This document shows positions 36,601 through 49,619 of a stretch of DNA of 64,000 nucleotides, in pieces. The first letter of the stretch is position 1. Every line of letters starts with the position of its first letter. Source of the stretch: Loxodes magnus (Eukaryota; Ciliophora; Karyorelictea; Loxodida; Loxodidae); NCBI GenBank assembly GCA_946699065.1, contig CAMPDV010000386.1:124001-188000 (forward strand), written 5' to 3'. The notes under the pieces are model-generated. The model saw only the letters and a program-made list of their open reading frames with translations. It did no database searches and had not been told where the DNA came from. A program made the translations under genes and the position numbers.

Positions 36601-39600
36601 TTGTAGTGAGAATAAAAGATTCAAATACAAATTTCCATTGCAAAATATCTATATGAATGAGAGATATTTTACTTATTTTTCTAATCCTATATCTTTATAA
36701 AACTATATAAGAATCCTTCTATTTTAAACAAATTGATTCTCTTTCTTCCTATTTATAACTTTTCTAGATAGTGCTGCTTTATTCCTTTAGTTTTTAAGAT
36801 AGTTATATCTGTTTAAAATATTAAATTAATAATAAAATAAGCAAAGATCATAGAAAATTTAATAAAAAGTACATCACCAAACTTTTAATATATGTAAGAT
36901 TTTCAACTTAAGCAGGACTTTATGCTTAAGAAATTTAAAGTAACTCTAATTACTAGGAAAAGCTTATTTATTGCCATAATTAGTTATAATGGAATAAACT
37001 TTGATGTAGAAAATCACTTAATTGGTTTATAAAATAGGTATGAATTACGAAAATAGAGATGAATAAAATTACATTCTTGTCTATTTATTATTTTTATTTT
37101 AAAACTTCAGTCCTCTAATTATTTAAGCTATCTAGTCTAATTTAAAAGTATTAGTTATATTTAATAAACTTATTAGATTGAGATTTAAACTAAGCTTATT
37201 TAGAAATTAGGCTTCCAAATATTGCTTATTCCTGGAAATTTCTAGTAAGATTTTAAGATAAGTAATTTATTTTCTTAAGTTTGATCCTTTTTGTGTAAGG
37301 GATATAAATCACTAAAAGAATAAACTATTTTTGTTGTTAGAAAGAAATTTTGTTAATTTTACTGGCATTTGGATGAAGATAATAAATTAATAGGCAAGAC
37401 AATCTTATCTCCTTTGAGCGAAAAGAAATGAAAAAATTAACATAAAAACCTTAAAATTTAATTTAAGAAAATGATTGATCTTTTAAAGAGAAAATAGTTA
37501 TGCTTTAAGAAATCTAACCACAAAGCTAAATATCCTTATTTAATAGCCTATTTATTAAACCTTAAATTTAATTACCTTAATTTAAGTTATTATTGACTCT
37601 TAGTATTTTACATAAATCTAGTTATCTCCTCTAGTTAAAAGAAAAATAATTATAATAAATTAAGTTATATTTGCCTACTTTAGCTATTTTCAAGCTTATT
37701 ATACTTGTTGGAAACGTTTTATATAAATGCTAAGAGAAAGCTATTTCATCTGACTCTCATTTATTAATCATTTTATAGGATAAGATTCAATACTCTATTT
37801 TTCCTTGTTAGATTAACAAAAAATTTAGTAACTATATAAAAGTAAAACCTTAGAGTAATGCAAGGCTTAGAATTATTTAAAAGGTATATAAAGTAAAATA
37901 ATTTTAATAAATGCTTATATATAAATCCTTATTTAAAAGAGTAGATAGCAACAAGAATTTATTTCTATATTGATTAATGAATAAAGATCAGTTTAACTAG
38001 GATTATATATCATTTGAAGTCACAATCGGAGTATTGCAGAGCGGGAAACTGGTTTTTAGCCAGTTAATTTGAAAAACTTAAATGAAAAAATCTAAATTAA
38101 GGTAAATAAAAATGATATCTTAATTCAGCTTCTTATAATATGCTTCATCAAGCTTATAATTTTAATTTTCTAGTTATACTTGTATATATTCTATATATAC
38201 AGCTTTATTTACTTTTTTCTTTTTAAATTTTAGATAAGCTAAGTTCATAAAACGTAGATAAGTCATTTCTAAATATAATAACTTAATTTCCAACTTTTAT
38301 TTATAATCATTCTAACTAACTTTTTAAACAAAAATCAGTACATAATAATTTATCTTAGCAACTTCTAAATGGCAAAGTAAATGTATGACACTTAAAGTTA
38401 TTAAACTAAATATAAGAAAAGGAGAATAAATATTAATATACTGATTTAGTTTTTCATTCTATTCCCTAAATAAATTAACTTATGTGATTAAAGATTTAAC
38501 TATTTTTTGTTTCTTGCTTTATAAATAAATATAAAGAAGATTATACGCTAATTTGTCTTAATGGAAAGTATAATTTTTACATTTTTATTATTGAAAGATA
38601 AATTTAATGTTTTTGATAAAGGTTAAGTGAGTAAATTAATATTTAGTGTTATATCTAAATTAAAGGTATAACTTAATATTAATACTCATACTTATATAAT
38701 TTAACTAAAATAGTTATATATTTCGATTATTCATTTAATTATTTTAAGTCTATTAAGAATCTAATTTTTATTTCTACCAGCATTCTGTTTGGATTGTTTT
38801 CCATACAAGTAGCTTCTTTATAAAAGTAGCACTTAAAGATTTATTAAAAATATTCTGATGTATAAATTTTGAATGTAATAATAAGCTTTAAACTAAATAA
38901 TCTGCTTATATTATTATCTTAACTTTAGACTAGATATGATTCTATCTTAAGCCATATCACTCTTCAGTCTATTTTCATTGAGAACTGTTCATGTATATTT
39001 TTATTTATAACCATATAAAAGTGTCTTACTTCATTAATGATTTAATAGCATCTAATTTATATACAAGTAGGTATGAGCAAATAATACATCTTTTAATTAT
39101 TAACCTATTTCTAAGCAAAAAAATAGCAAAATTTCCTTATATATCTTAAATATTTGTATGCTAGTATCTATCTAATATAGCTAAGCTTTAAAATTAATAT
39201 TTAGTAGGCATTTGATATTCTTAGCTGCAATAGATAATAATCTTATGACTATTTCTTAAATTTATACTTGTATTGCCAGCTTATTTTACTTTTAAGTAAT
39301 GTTTCATTTAGTTATCTCGTTTTTAAGGCTAAAAAAGTAGATATATTTTTTCCTTAGCCGTGGAAGTTTTTCCAACTCTTTAAATTTGGCTTATCTTTTT
39401 AAATAAACTGGCTATCTATAGATCATAAGCTCATTCTTAAACTCACCAAGTTAGCAAATTGATATAAGAATAATTATTATTAAGTTGCTAACCTTCTTTA
39501 CCTAGTGAAGTAGTAACTAGAAAGATGCTAGGTGATATAAAATAACTAGATTGATAGTTCTTAGTTTTGAGTCTAATATAATAAAATGATTCATTTATAT

Positions 39601-40250
39601 ATAATAGTTAAGAATTTTGCAGTTTTACATAGGAAAAAGAGAAAAATCTTATATAATTTAGCGAGGAAATTAAATTTCTAGCAATTGTTTTCATTAGATA
39701 GATCTAAAGCCTCATTGAATACTATTTATATCAACAAAAAAATATGAGCTAGGATTTTTATTAAAATGAAGATAAGTCAAGGATAATTAGCTTCTAAACC
39801 TTCTTAGAAAATTTTCTTTCTTATTTAAAAAGAACAATGCAAACAAATGAAAAGCTATTATAATTAATTTATCCATAATGAGAAATTTTGCTATGATTCT
39901 ATCTCTTAAATATTAGTAATATTATACATGCTTAAAATCCATCTAATTCTACATACTTTCTCTTTGCTTTAAAGTCATTTCTTTTGCTCCTTTAAAGAAC
40001 TGATCTAAAAATAAACTTTATATATAAATAAGTTTCTTTTAAAATAAGTAAAGCAGGATGAAAGTATATAGTCTGTTTAATATGTTTTAAAAAGGAACTT
40101 CTTAGTTATATTTGATTTAGTAAAAATTAAAAGGAGCAATAGAGTGGTATAAGGATGGTAGTTATTAGAATTAATGAAATACTCTTAGTAATAAATTCAT
40201 TAAATAGTTAAGCTTAAATCTCTTATTTAAATAAATTTACTGAAACTAAA
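33640..40250. other. long A+T-rich stretch, little supported
   Basis: Over 6 kb without a convincing gene. The only island noticed is a 19-bp inverted repeat (AACTGG, seven-base loop, CCAGTT) at 38047-38065 within a G+C-richer patch starting near 38018. Everything else is low-complexity; genes without motifs could hide here. Confidence 0.35.
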
Positions 40251-42760
40251 ATGAATAGAGAGATAAAAGAGTACAATTCTCCAAAAAAGAAAATAAATGC
40301 TCTTAAGCATAAACTTAAACCGTTAATGATTGCTAGTCACGTTTTATAGGAACAAAGACTTCAAAGATCTGTGCTTTCAGTTGAGTAATCACAGTTAAAT
40401 AAATCCGTTGAATAGGCTTTAAAATCATCACCTGAGAATCTTAAACTAATTATAACGAATAATAGTTAAAAGAATTTTATCAATAACTATGATCTGTAAT
40501 AAAGCTAAATTGATGCAAAATCTCCTGCAAGTAAAATTGAAAATCTCAGTTTAAATCTATAAAGAAAAGTTTAGAATTAGCCTGAAAAAATTGAATAAGT
40601 AAATTAAGGGAAGAAGATTAAATAGCGTAAGATAATAAAAAAGATTTAACAATACAAGCAGATGAAGAATAAACTTTCATTGAACTTATCTAATAATTAA
40701 TAGACTCTCATTAAAATCTCCTAAATTCTACCATTAAGCTAGAAGTGTGAAATTATTAAAGAATCTGGATCATGAAATAAAAACTTGAATACTCTTCCAA
40801 GCTCTGAGAAATTTAACTAAAAATCAACAATAAATTTAAGAAAATTTGATCTTAATAACAGTTAGAAAAATGAATTTAGCTAATCTACTAAAGAAATTAA
40901 GGATAAACTATTGTAAAAAAGTTACAGCAAGTAGAGTAACCTAATGTCACAGGACGAAATTTTGTAAAAACTCTAGTATTTTAAGTTAAAGCATTTAGAA
41001 AATAAAAGCAAAAAAAAATAAATTTCGTCATATTCTTAATACTACTTTTAGGATTTGGTGGAAAGTTCAGGGATTTAGTCATGTACTCATAAAGAAAATA
41101 ATTTAAACCAATCTAATTGGAATTTTCTAGACTAAGAAACTAATTAATTGAGTTGTAGCTAGAATTTGTATACAAACTAGCTTAACGGGATCTAAAATTC
41201 AATTTCTATAAGTGAAAATAATTGTTAATGGACATAGGAATCTTCTTAGCTGTTAAACTCACCTCCTTAACTAAAATAATCAATAAGTGGTAAGAAATTA
41301 TTTCACAAAGCAATGGACATAAGTTAAAATGAAAGTTAGTTACTTCATTGTGAAATGTCACCTTTTATAAAATCATAAAAATAAAAAACTCAACAAAGCA
41401 AATCAAATTTTAGTAAATTTGTAATAACTCCAACTGGATTCATAACTTCTAATTAACTATTATATAAGAACGAACAATTAAGATATGAATAATAAGTTAA
41501 ATGAGAGAAAGAAATGTAGACATAAAAAGAGAGTGAAGATTAAGAAAAATAAAAGCTTCAAGAAATAAAAAAGAACTAAGTTTTGTAAAAAATAGAAAAA
41601 AACATCCAGTAATTAGAAAAGCAATCTTTTGAAATGTGATTTAATGCCTAAGACATTTAATAAGTTATTTAGTTTCATGAATCTCTGGCAATTAGATTAC
41701 TATTAAGAATATAAAAGCCTTTGATTAAGTATTTACTAAGTTCTTAAAGTATAAATTTAACTTGGCTGTTGCACTTAGAAAAAATGAATAAAAAGGATTC
41801 TTTTTGAATATTTTAAAAGAAATCCAAGTTATTTTTATAAGAAATATAAGTTCCCGTTATTAAAGATCTAATGAGATGCTTCTTTGCAAATTTTGAAAGC
41901 TTTTTTAGCAATCCTAGTAATGAATGCTAGAATTTATTCTCGCTACTGAAAATATTTTTCAGGTAAATTTTACTAAATGAAAAATTTCAATTACCAAAAG
42001 AATATTTATCAAGCTTTGAAAGAGTTAGAATAAATAACCTGAAAATAAGAAAATCTAGCCTAAATTAATTAAAGTTAACATTTTTTCTTTTTACTAAATA
42101 GTTCGTTGGTAAAATATGTTTAAACCCTAAAAAATATAAAGTGGGAAAATAAGCAAGCAGTTTATCATAGGAAAACTTTAAAATATTCGCTTCAGTTTTA
42201 TAAAACTAAATACTCAAGTTATTATGCACAATAGGAAGATAAAGCTCTGATTATCATGTAATTAATAAAGATATTGACAGAGGAAACTATTAGAACAGTA
42301 TTAGTAATAACTATGATGGTATTTCTGACAAGCTTTACTCTTCTTTAGATCTAACATTACTTTAAAATACAAATAGCGATTGAGAGTCGTAAACATAGAA
42401 ATAGATTCTTACATAAATAAATATAATGCTTAGAAAAATTAAGGAAGAAGATAACACTTAGATTGAGATTTAGCAGAAGCTGAGTTTAAACAACTTGTCA
42501 ATAATAAAGTAACCTAATATATTTATTAAATGTTTACATTACATTAATTCTCTAATGGCCTTTAAATATTTTCTATTAGATACTTGCTTTAAATTATATA
42601 ACTCTATTATCAAATATCCGATATTTTCTATAATTCCGATTTAATATTTTTCCATCAATTATATTCCTATTGAAAACTATACACTTTAGTTAACAAAAAT
42701 AAGTTTATTCAGACAGATAAAACACTAGAATAAATAACTAAAGATAAAATTTTTAAATGA
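40251..42760 (+). CDS. long Gln/Asn/Ser/Lys-rich protein with coiled coil, unknown
   Basis: The ATG at 40251 opens a continuous frame of about 800 codons. The first half is Ser/Asn/Gln/Lys-rich and probably disordered. Around 41490-41640 (residues about 415-465) a Glu/Lys/Gln stretch should form a coiled coil. The second half is Leu/Phe/Ile-rich and helical but lacks clear membrane segments. Near the 3' end the frame must shift by two bases (a short intron near 42690) to reach a natural ending, Lys-Asp-Lys-Ile-Phe-Lys then TGA at 42758-42760. At least five Trp codons are TGA, and TAA/TAG Gln is very frequent. No family recognised; a cytoskeletal or scaffold role is only a guess from composition. 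Confidence 0.6.
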
Positions 42761-44769
42761 GCATAAATTATTGAAATAATTAAAAAGAATCTTAAAGATA
42801 TTAATATCTCATAAAATATAGTAGCTTGCATTTATTTATTTTCTAATTATTTTAACTAAATAATTAATTTACTTAGCCTACACTCTAGTTTAATTATTCA
42901 TCCACTCTTAGTTTAAAATTATTTTTGCAAATAATTAAAATTTAATTTTTAATAATTCCTTAAAGCAAGCTCATTTTTTAATTTATATCATCTAGTATCC
43001 TCTCCAAGGATTTTAAGAATTTAATTAATAATTGTTTGAAAATAGTAAAAATTAAAATATAAAGTAAACAGAGAATTCTTTAGGTTTATTCACAAAATTA
43101 GATAACAAAATTTTTTTATTAGATTTTTGAATTCGTTTGGAAAATAAAATATTCAACTAACTCATAAAAAATTAAAAAAAGTTATCAAGCAATCAAAACT
43201 ATATAAAGCAATCAAAAATAAAAAGCAAAAAGCAATAGAGTTTTAAATATTCTTATTAAAGCTTTTTTAAATAGAGTAGAGAGAAAAATAGAGATAAAAA
43301 ATTATAATAAATAAGAGAGGAAATAAAAACTCGACAAAAAGATTCTTTACCCCTAAAAACTTCATATAATCTAATAATTTATATCTAATTTTTAATATCA
43401 AGTCGCTTGATTTCATGATATTCTAAAATATTTTCTTAATTAACTGGAAAAAATATAAAGATTGATATATCTTTAAAATTAAGATAAAATTTATTATTAA
43501 TTAAATAAGTCAAATTTTTATTAAACAAACTTAAAAGTAGAACTTTTAAATTTCTCTTAGCTTTTAAATAAAATATAAGCCGATGTCTTTAAATTTATAA
43601 ACACTTTTTATTATTTCTAAATAACCTTGGATTCATATATTCTAGTAATGATTAGACTTAATTTCAACTATAAGCATTTCTATACAAAATAAATATCATT
43701 AATATCTTAAATTTTTTGCCTCCAATTTAATTTAAGATTTCTAAGGTACTTTAATAATAATTCTTATGGTGATAGAAATTATTTATTATTATTCTTTAAA
43801 TGTTTCTCTAAGTAGTGCTCACTAACTACTTTATTCCATAATCGATAAAAAATTTTAGCTTCATCAGAAAATATAAAAATTGTATAAAGGCTGTATGATT
43901 AATAAATCAGAGAGATCATGAGATTTATAATAGTCATAAATGATGTCAAAAATCTATCGAAGCTGTTAAATAAATATCTTCTAAAGAAGTGAAGGATTTT
44001 ATTTATTTAGATAACTAATTTATTTGATATTTTTATCAATCTAAAATCAACCTAATTAATAAAAGAGTTTATTAAAATCACATAAAAAATAAAAAAAAGG
44101 AACTAAATGATTCTCACATTATATATTCTAGTAAGCTTAAGGACTTTGTAATATTTTAGAATCTTATTTTTTCTTTATTAATCCTGCAAACTAGCCTTAG
44201 TTCTTAATAGCAAAAAAATTAGATTATTATTTATTCCTTTTTCCTATTTTTGCTATAACAAATAAAATAAAAATAACGAAGAATATTATCTTAGTTGCTT
44301 AACTATTCAAATCCACTCCAAAATTTCATTTAATTTTTAAGATTCGCATAACAATTTATTATAAACAAAAAGCTATTTAAAGATATAAATTTAATTTAAA
44401 CTAATTAAAATTATAAAGGACTCAAATATAGATAAAATTATTTAAACTTTTGTAAAAGAATCAGAATATACTTAGTTTTATATTTATTTTAAGGAATGCT
44501 GTATACAAGTTTATAAGAAATTACATTATCTCTAGAAATTTAAAAATAAATATTTTTTGCTTTAATAATATTAGAAAATTTGGATTTTTAGAAAAATAAA
44601 TCTTCAGATATTTATTCTTAATTTAAGAATTTAAAGAAAAACTATGAGTAAATACATGGTGAAATTAAAAAATAGCTGAGTAAGACTTTTAATTTTCAAT
44701 TTGATATAAATAAAAATTTTCTTAGGATTTTAGTTAAAAGTAAAATAAATGCATATAAATTACAAAACA
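42761..44769. other. A+T-rich stretch, no supported gene
   Basis: No motif or paralogous sequence found. The last part is the 3' flank of the minus-strand gene ending at 44770. Confidence 0.4.
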
Positions 44770-45255
44770 TCATAAACTACTTTGCTAGACAGGATTTCTC
44801 GCATTGGTTTGATTTAATTCCTTATATTAAACAAGTTTCTTATCGGTATCTTCTGATGAATAAAAAAGAACTATCGACTTAATGTTTTTAATTACCTTTT
44901 GAAGCAATCATTCTATTTCCTCTTTCAAAACTTTGCAAAGATTATTCTTTACCTATGCCTTTAATCTTATTGTAAGTATGCTTTCTTTCGCTAAGATTTT
45001 AATCAAAGTAGAATGCTTAGTAATGGAATAAACTTGAGATACCTGAGTAATAATATATTCTTATCTTTAAAAATTTCATAAAGGCCTCTCAGGATTTTTA
45101 AATTTTAAATTTCAGTCAACTTAAGCACATTTAAGATCACTACTTTCTTATTGCTTCTTTAATATTTTAGCTTAAATTATTGTTAAATCTCTTAAAATAC
45201 TCAGTTCTAAATTATAAAAAATTTCATGCTCTAAATAAGCTTTCTCATTTTCCAT
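44770..45255 (-). CDS. unknown helical protein, at least 161 residues
   Basis: The ATG at 45255 to the TGA at 44770 is 486 nt in one frame. The product is Leu/Ile/Lys/Glu-rich and helical, with a well-composed C-terminus (Asn-Gln-Thr-Asn-Ala-Arg-Asn-Pro) before TGA. Two Trp codons are TGG-free positions read from TGA. Another frame just upstream (to about 45400) also reads well, so the true start may lie further up with a short intron between. No motif recognised. Confidence 0.45.
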
Positions 45256-48200
45256 AACTGCGAAAAGAAGCTCAAAGATCCTTTTATTATCTTTGAGCAA
45301 TCTTCATTTCACCCATCTATTTTAAGATTATAACTTTTTTTATAGAAATCAGCTTTAAATAATCATTTAAGAATAAAGATGAAGCTTTCTTCAAAGGCTA
45401 AATTCAAATATATCAGTACATAGCAGTACAAAGCAGTACACAAATAATTTATCTAAACATTTATGAGATTTAAAAATTCTTGTCTCTTTGGTTTTTCTAT
45501 TTCTATTTTTAAACAAACAAGTAAAAGTATAAAGGCTTTAGTATTAAAATTAGAAGTTGTTATTTATTCTAAAGAATATTAAAAGTCTTTATTTATTTAA
45601 CTGGGTTCACTTCTATCTTCTTATTATTAAATTTAAAACATATCTTTTAAATTTTAGCACTTAAGCTTTAGATTTTATCATTAAATTTTTGTAAATGTCT
45701 TCTATTTTATAAAATAAAGCTAAACTTAATAGTTTTAAATAACCAAATAAATTTGATTATTAAGAAGAGGAATAAGCCTGCTAAGACTTCATCACTTGAT
45801 TTAGAATAAGTAATTAACAAATGAAAATAGATTATTTGACTTTTTTACTGATTCTTATTAGCTTTTGCTTTCTAAAGTTATTACTAAGAGACTTATGATA
45901 TGCAATATATACAAATTTACTTATATAGAGTTACAATCTAAAATATTTTAAGATTTAACTTAAATTAGAAAATTTAACTTTTATCTTCACTATCTTTTGC
46001 TCTATATCTTAAACTTTTATTACTTAAACTTTTTAAATTTTTTTATTTGATTTGAGAATTCTAAAGAACTTCACTTAAATGTGATTTATTTTTTTCTAAT
46101 GCACTTAATAATTAATAATCATTTTATTTTTGACTAACTTAATTTTCTTTAAGTGCTTAAAATTATTAAATTCAAATAAAGGAGAAAAATATAAGATAGT
46201 AAATAAGATAAATTTACTAAAATTAAATTAAATATGAATAATAAATGCTTCAACTAGGTACTTAATCTTTGTTATGATTAAAAGCTATATCGTTATAAGG
46301 TTTTCTATCATCACATTTAAGTTATTTTATTAGATTTGTTAGTTAATTTTATTAAATTTAATAAGTTCTTTGATTTAAGTTGACTGAATAAAGTAAAGCT
46401 AATAAAAAATGATTAAATAAATCTAAGTTTTATCTAAATCTTATCTAAGCTCTATCTTGATAAAATAAAACATTTAGCAACTATAATGTTTCTTATTTAT
46501 ATAACTAAGCAAAAATTAATTATTAATTTAGATTATTAAACATCACTTTGGTTTATCAAAATGCCAAAGAAACTATGCCTTTCATTTTTCACTAGAATTA
46601 TTTAAACTAAGTAGATTAAATGTAAATCTCTTCAGTATTTCATGCCTAGTTACCTCTCTTTCTGCATCTTCTTCTCTATCTTTTATTGTAGTTTTTTTAA
46701 TTTTTAATCAAAAAATCTATATAAAATAAAGTTATTGCTTTAAAAGGATATAATTATAAATTTAATAAAGCTTACAAAAGAGCAATATTTTATTTCATAA
46801 GAAACAAAGGTTGACAAAATATTTGACTTCATAAAGTTAAAAAAGTTTGGAATATCTTTTATTTTACCCTGATAACAATAGCTTAATCATAAAAATAAAA
46901 TAAAATATAAAATTAAAATTTTCTTTTCTTCACTTTTACTAAGTACTATAATTTGCTCTGCAACTTTTTTCAAAAGCGCAAATTCAACTAATTTAAGGAT
47001 ATGCTTAAAATTTAGAAATAATATAATGCATTTGTATAATATCTGGCTTTAATTAAATAAATTTCTTTTAAAATCCTTTTTAAAAGATTTATGCATGAGA
47101 TAACTTTAAATTTTTAAAAATGAATATTCATATCTTTGTCTATTAAGAAATTTTATTGGCTAATTGTTTTAAACTAGATATCATGATTTTAACTTCTTAA
47201 AATTATCTAATATCTATTAGTAGAGCTTAGTTGTCTTATAGCTATTTTAAAATCCTGCCTAAGGTTTAGTTTTTCTTCATTGAAATTTTTTTTAATTAAA
47301 GCTAGATTAAAAAAAATTTAATTTCATTCAATGGATTTTTTAATGATGTTCTTAAGAAGAAAAAAGGAAATTAAAGTATATTTAACTAATTTTAAAATAA
47401 AGTAAATGCTAGTGAAATTTTTAGAGTTATAGAGAATAAAAAGATAAAACATTAAATAAAATGACTAAAATAAAGAAGAACACAATGCTTAATAAAATTT
47501 AGATAATCTACTTATTTTTTATATTTTAACTAAACTTACCATCATGTGAATTCTTTAAAATACAAATTTTTTAACTTATCCTAAGAAACTAAAATTAAAT
47601 TTATATAAAACTAGCTAATAATTTTAAGAAAAATAACTCGCAAACTCGAAGTGAAATTTTTAATTAAAGAAGTAATTTGGGGATTTAGAGATCTGATATA
47701 CAACTTTTAAATTTAATTGATTAATAAAATTAAAAAATAAGATAGAAGTGCTTATTAAAGTTATTTTTTTAAATGAAAAGGTGCTCTATGTTTATTTTAT
47801 TTTATTTAAAGAATAACTATTATCTCATCCGTCGCTATATGTAAGAAAACTTTAAACTAAAATTAAAAAAATTTCCTTCTTTCAAACTTGTAAATGAAAA
47901 ATTGAAAAAACCACTTGGTCAAGTAGATTATATATTTTAAATTATAATTAAAGTTAAGAAAAAAAATTAAATTTAAACCAATTTTTATGGAACAATTTTA
48001 AATTTCTTTAAAGAAATTGCAGAATATAGCGATACTAACCCATTTAACGTTAACTTAAAAAGCTTATAGAACCAATAAAAAAATAGATTTTTAGCAATTG
48101 TAGAGTTTTTTAATTTCTTTAATTTATAAAGCAATAATATCTCTCAATCACTTTTATTTAAAATTTTTCAGCTCTTAGTATTTTTTGTTTGAACAATATA

Positions 48201-49619
48201 TAAAATACAATCTAAAGAAATTATTTGTTTCAAGTTATTAAAAAAATCCATTACTTTTATTATAAAAAATCTTAAATATTAGGATTAAGCTTAGTGTTTG
48301 CTTCTTTTATTATTTAGAAAATCACAAAATTAAATTTAACTATTTCCTTTTCTCTTATTTTTATAATATTATATGGAATTATTTAAGTTTATCAAATAAT
48401 ATAAATAAAACCTATTTTTTATATATAAACAGAATATTTATATAAACATCTCCGAAAGTTAATTATGATATAAAAGCTTTATAAAAAGAGAATTCTAATA
48501 TTTGAGATTTAATTGGGAAAAATTGAATATTTTTTTCTATTTGTGATATGAATTCATGTTCTATCTATGATAACCTGGTTGAATATGATTTCTTATATAA
48601 AAAATTTTAGATATATCTGAATTTAGTAAATATTGATCTATTCTGCATTAATAGAACATTTTTTATCATTTATTATCCTTTTTTCTCATATGTTCCTACA
48701 TTCTTGGTAATTTTAACAGAGCTTTGAAAACTTCAAACTTTAGGAATTACATTGTTCCCGTTTTAGTTGAATATCTTCAAAAAATTTATATACATTGTAG
48801 AGAAGCAATGCATGTTCACACCAAAATATAAAAGGAATCAAAGAATATAATTTTCTTCAAAGGTATGATTTGATAAAACTTATTCATTCAAATTTCTTAA
48901 ATATATACCCCTTAGTATTTTCATTTTGAATTAGAGTAGTTTTTGTTAATTTCTTTTGTTTTTTTAATTATTTTAAATTTAGAAGATATATCTCTTTTTA
49001 ATTCTTTATTTAATTTAAGAATCTGAACTCTTAAAAATTTAAAGTTATTATTTTTTGTTTAAGCAAAACTTACAATTATAATCCCTTATCTAAATATAAA
49101 AGATAATCCTTCTTTTAAATCACAATATATTCTTGCAAAATAACTAAACTAATATTTCTTCATTTGTTTCATAAAAAAACTCTTCTAAAAGTTTTAGCTT
49201 TAGCCTTCAATCTATTCAATTTAACTCTTTTGTTGCCAAGAAAAGAAATGGATTACTTGTCTCTTTATATATGTTCTCTATTAATATTAAAATAAAAAAG
49301 ATATTAACAAAATAGCTATTTGAGTTTATCTCATTTGCACATTTAAAATTTTTAAATGCATAGCTTTCTTTATATCCTTAATATTTAAATTTAGCCCATT
49401 TGTTCTTAAAAAAGTTAAGTTTATATGAGTAAACTTGTTTTACTATACTTTAATTAAATACACAGATATGAAAATAACTTTTAATTTAGTATTAATTTTA
49501 GAAAATTGCCTATATAATTATCCTTAAGATTTTAAATAGAAAGTTTTTAAGGTGCTTTATTATATTAATTTTAAGATATTAAAGGAATAAAACAATAAAG
49601 CTTATTATTTATTTATAAT
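45256..49619. other. A+T-rich stretch, no supported gene
   Basis: Holds a small tandem repeat (three units of about 10 bp containing CAGTACA) at 45414-45440. Otherwise low-complexity. I see nothing else I can support. Confidence 0.35.
45414..45440. repeat. short tandem repeat, three CAGTACA-containing units
   Basis: TATCAGTACA, TAGCAGTACA, AAGCAGTACA in direct succession. Confidence 0.8.
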
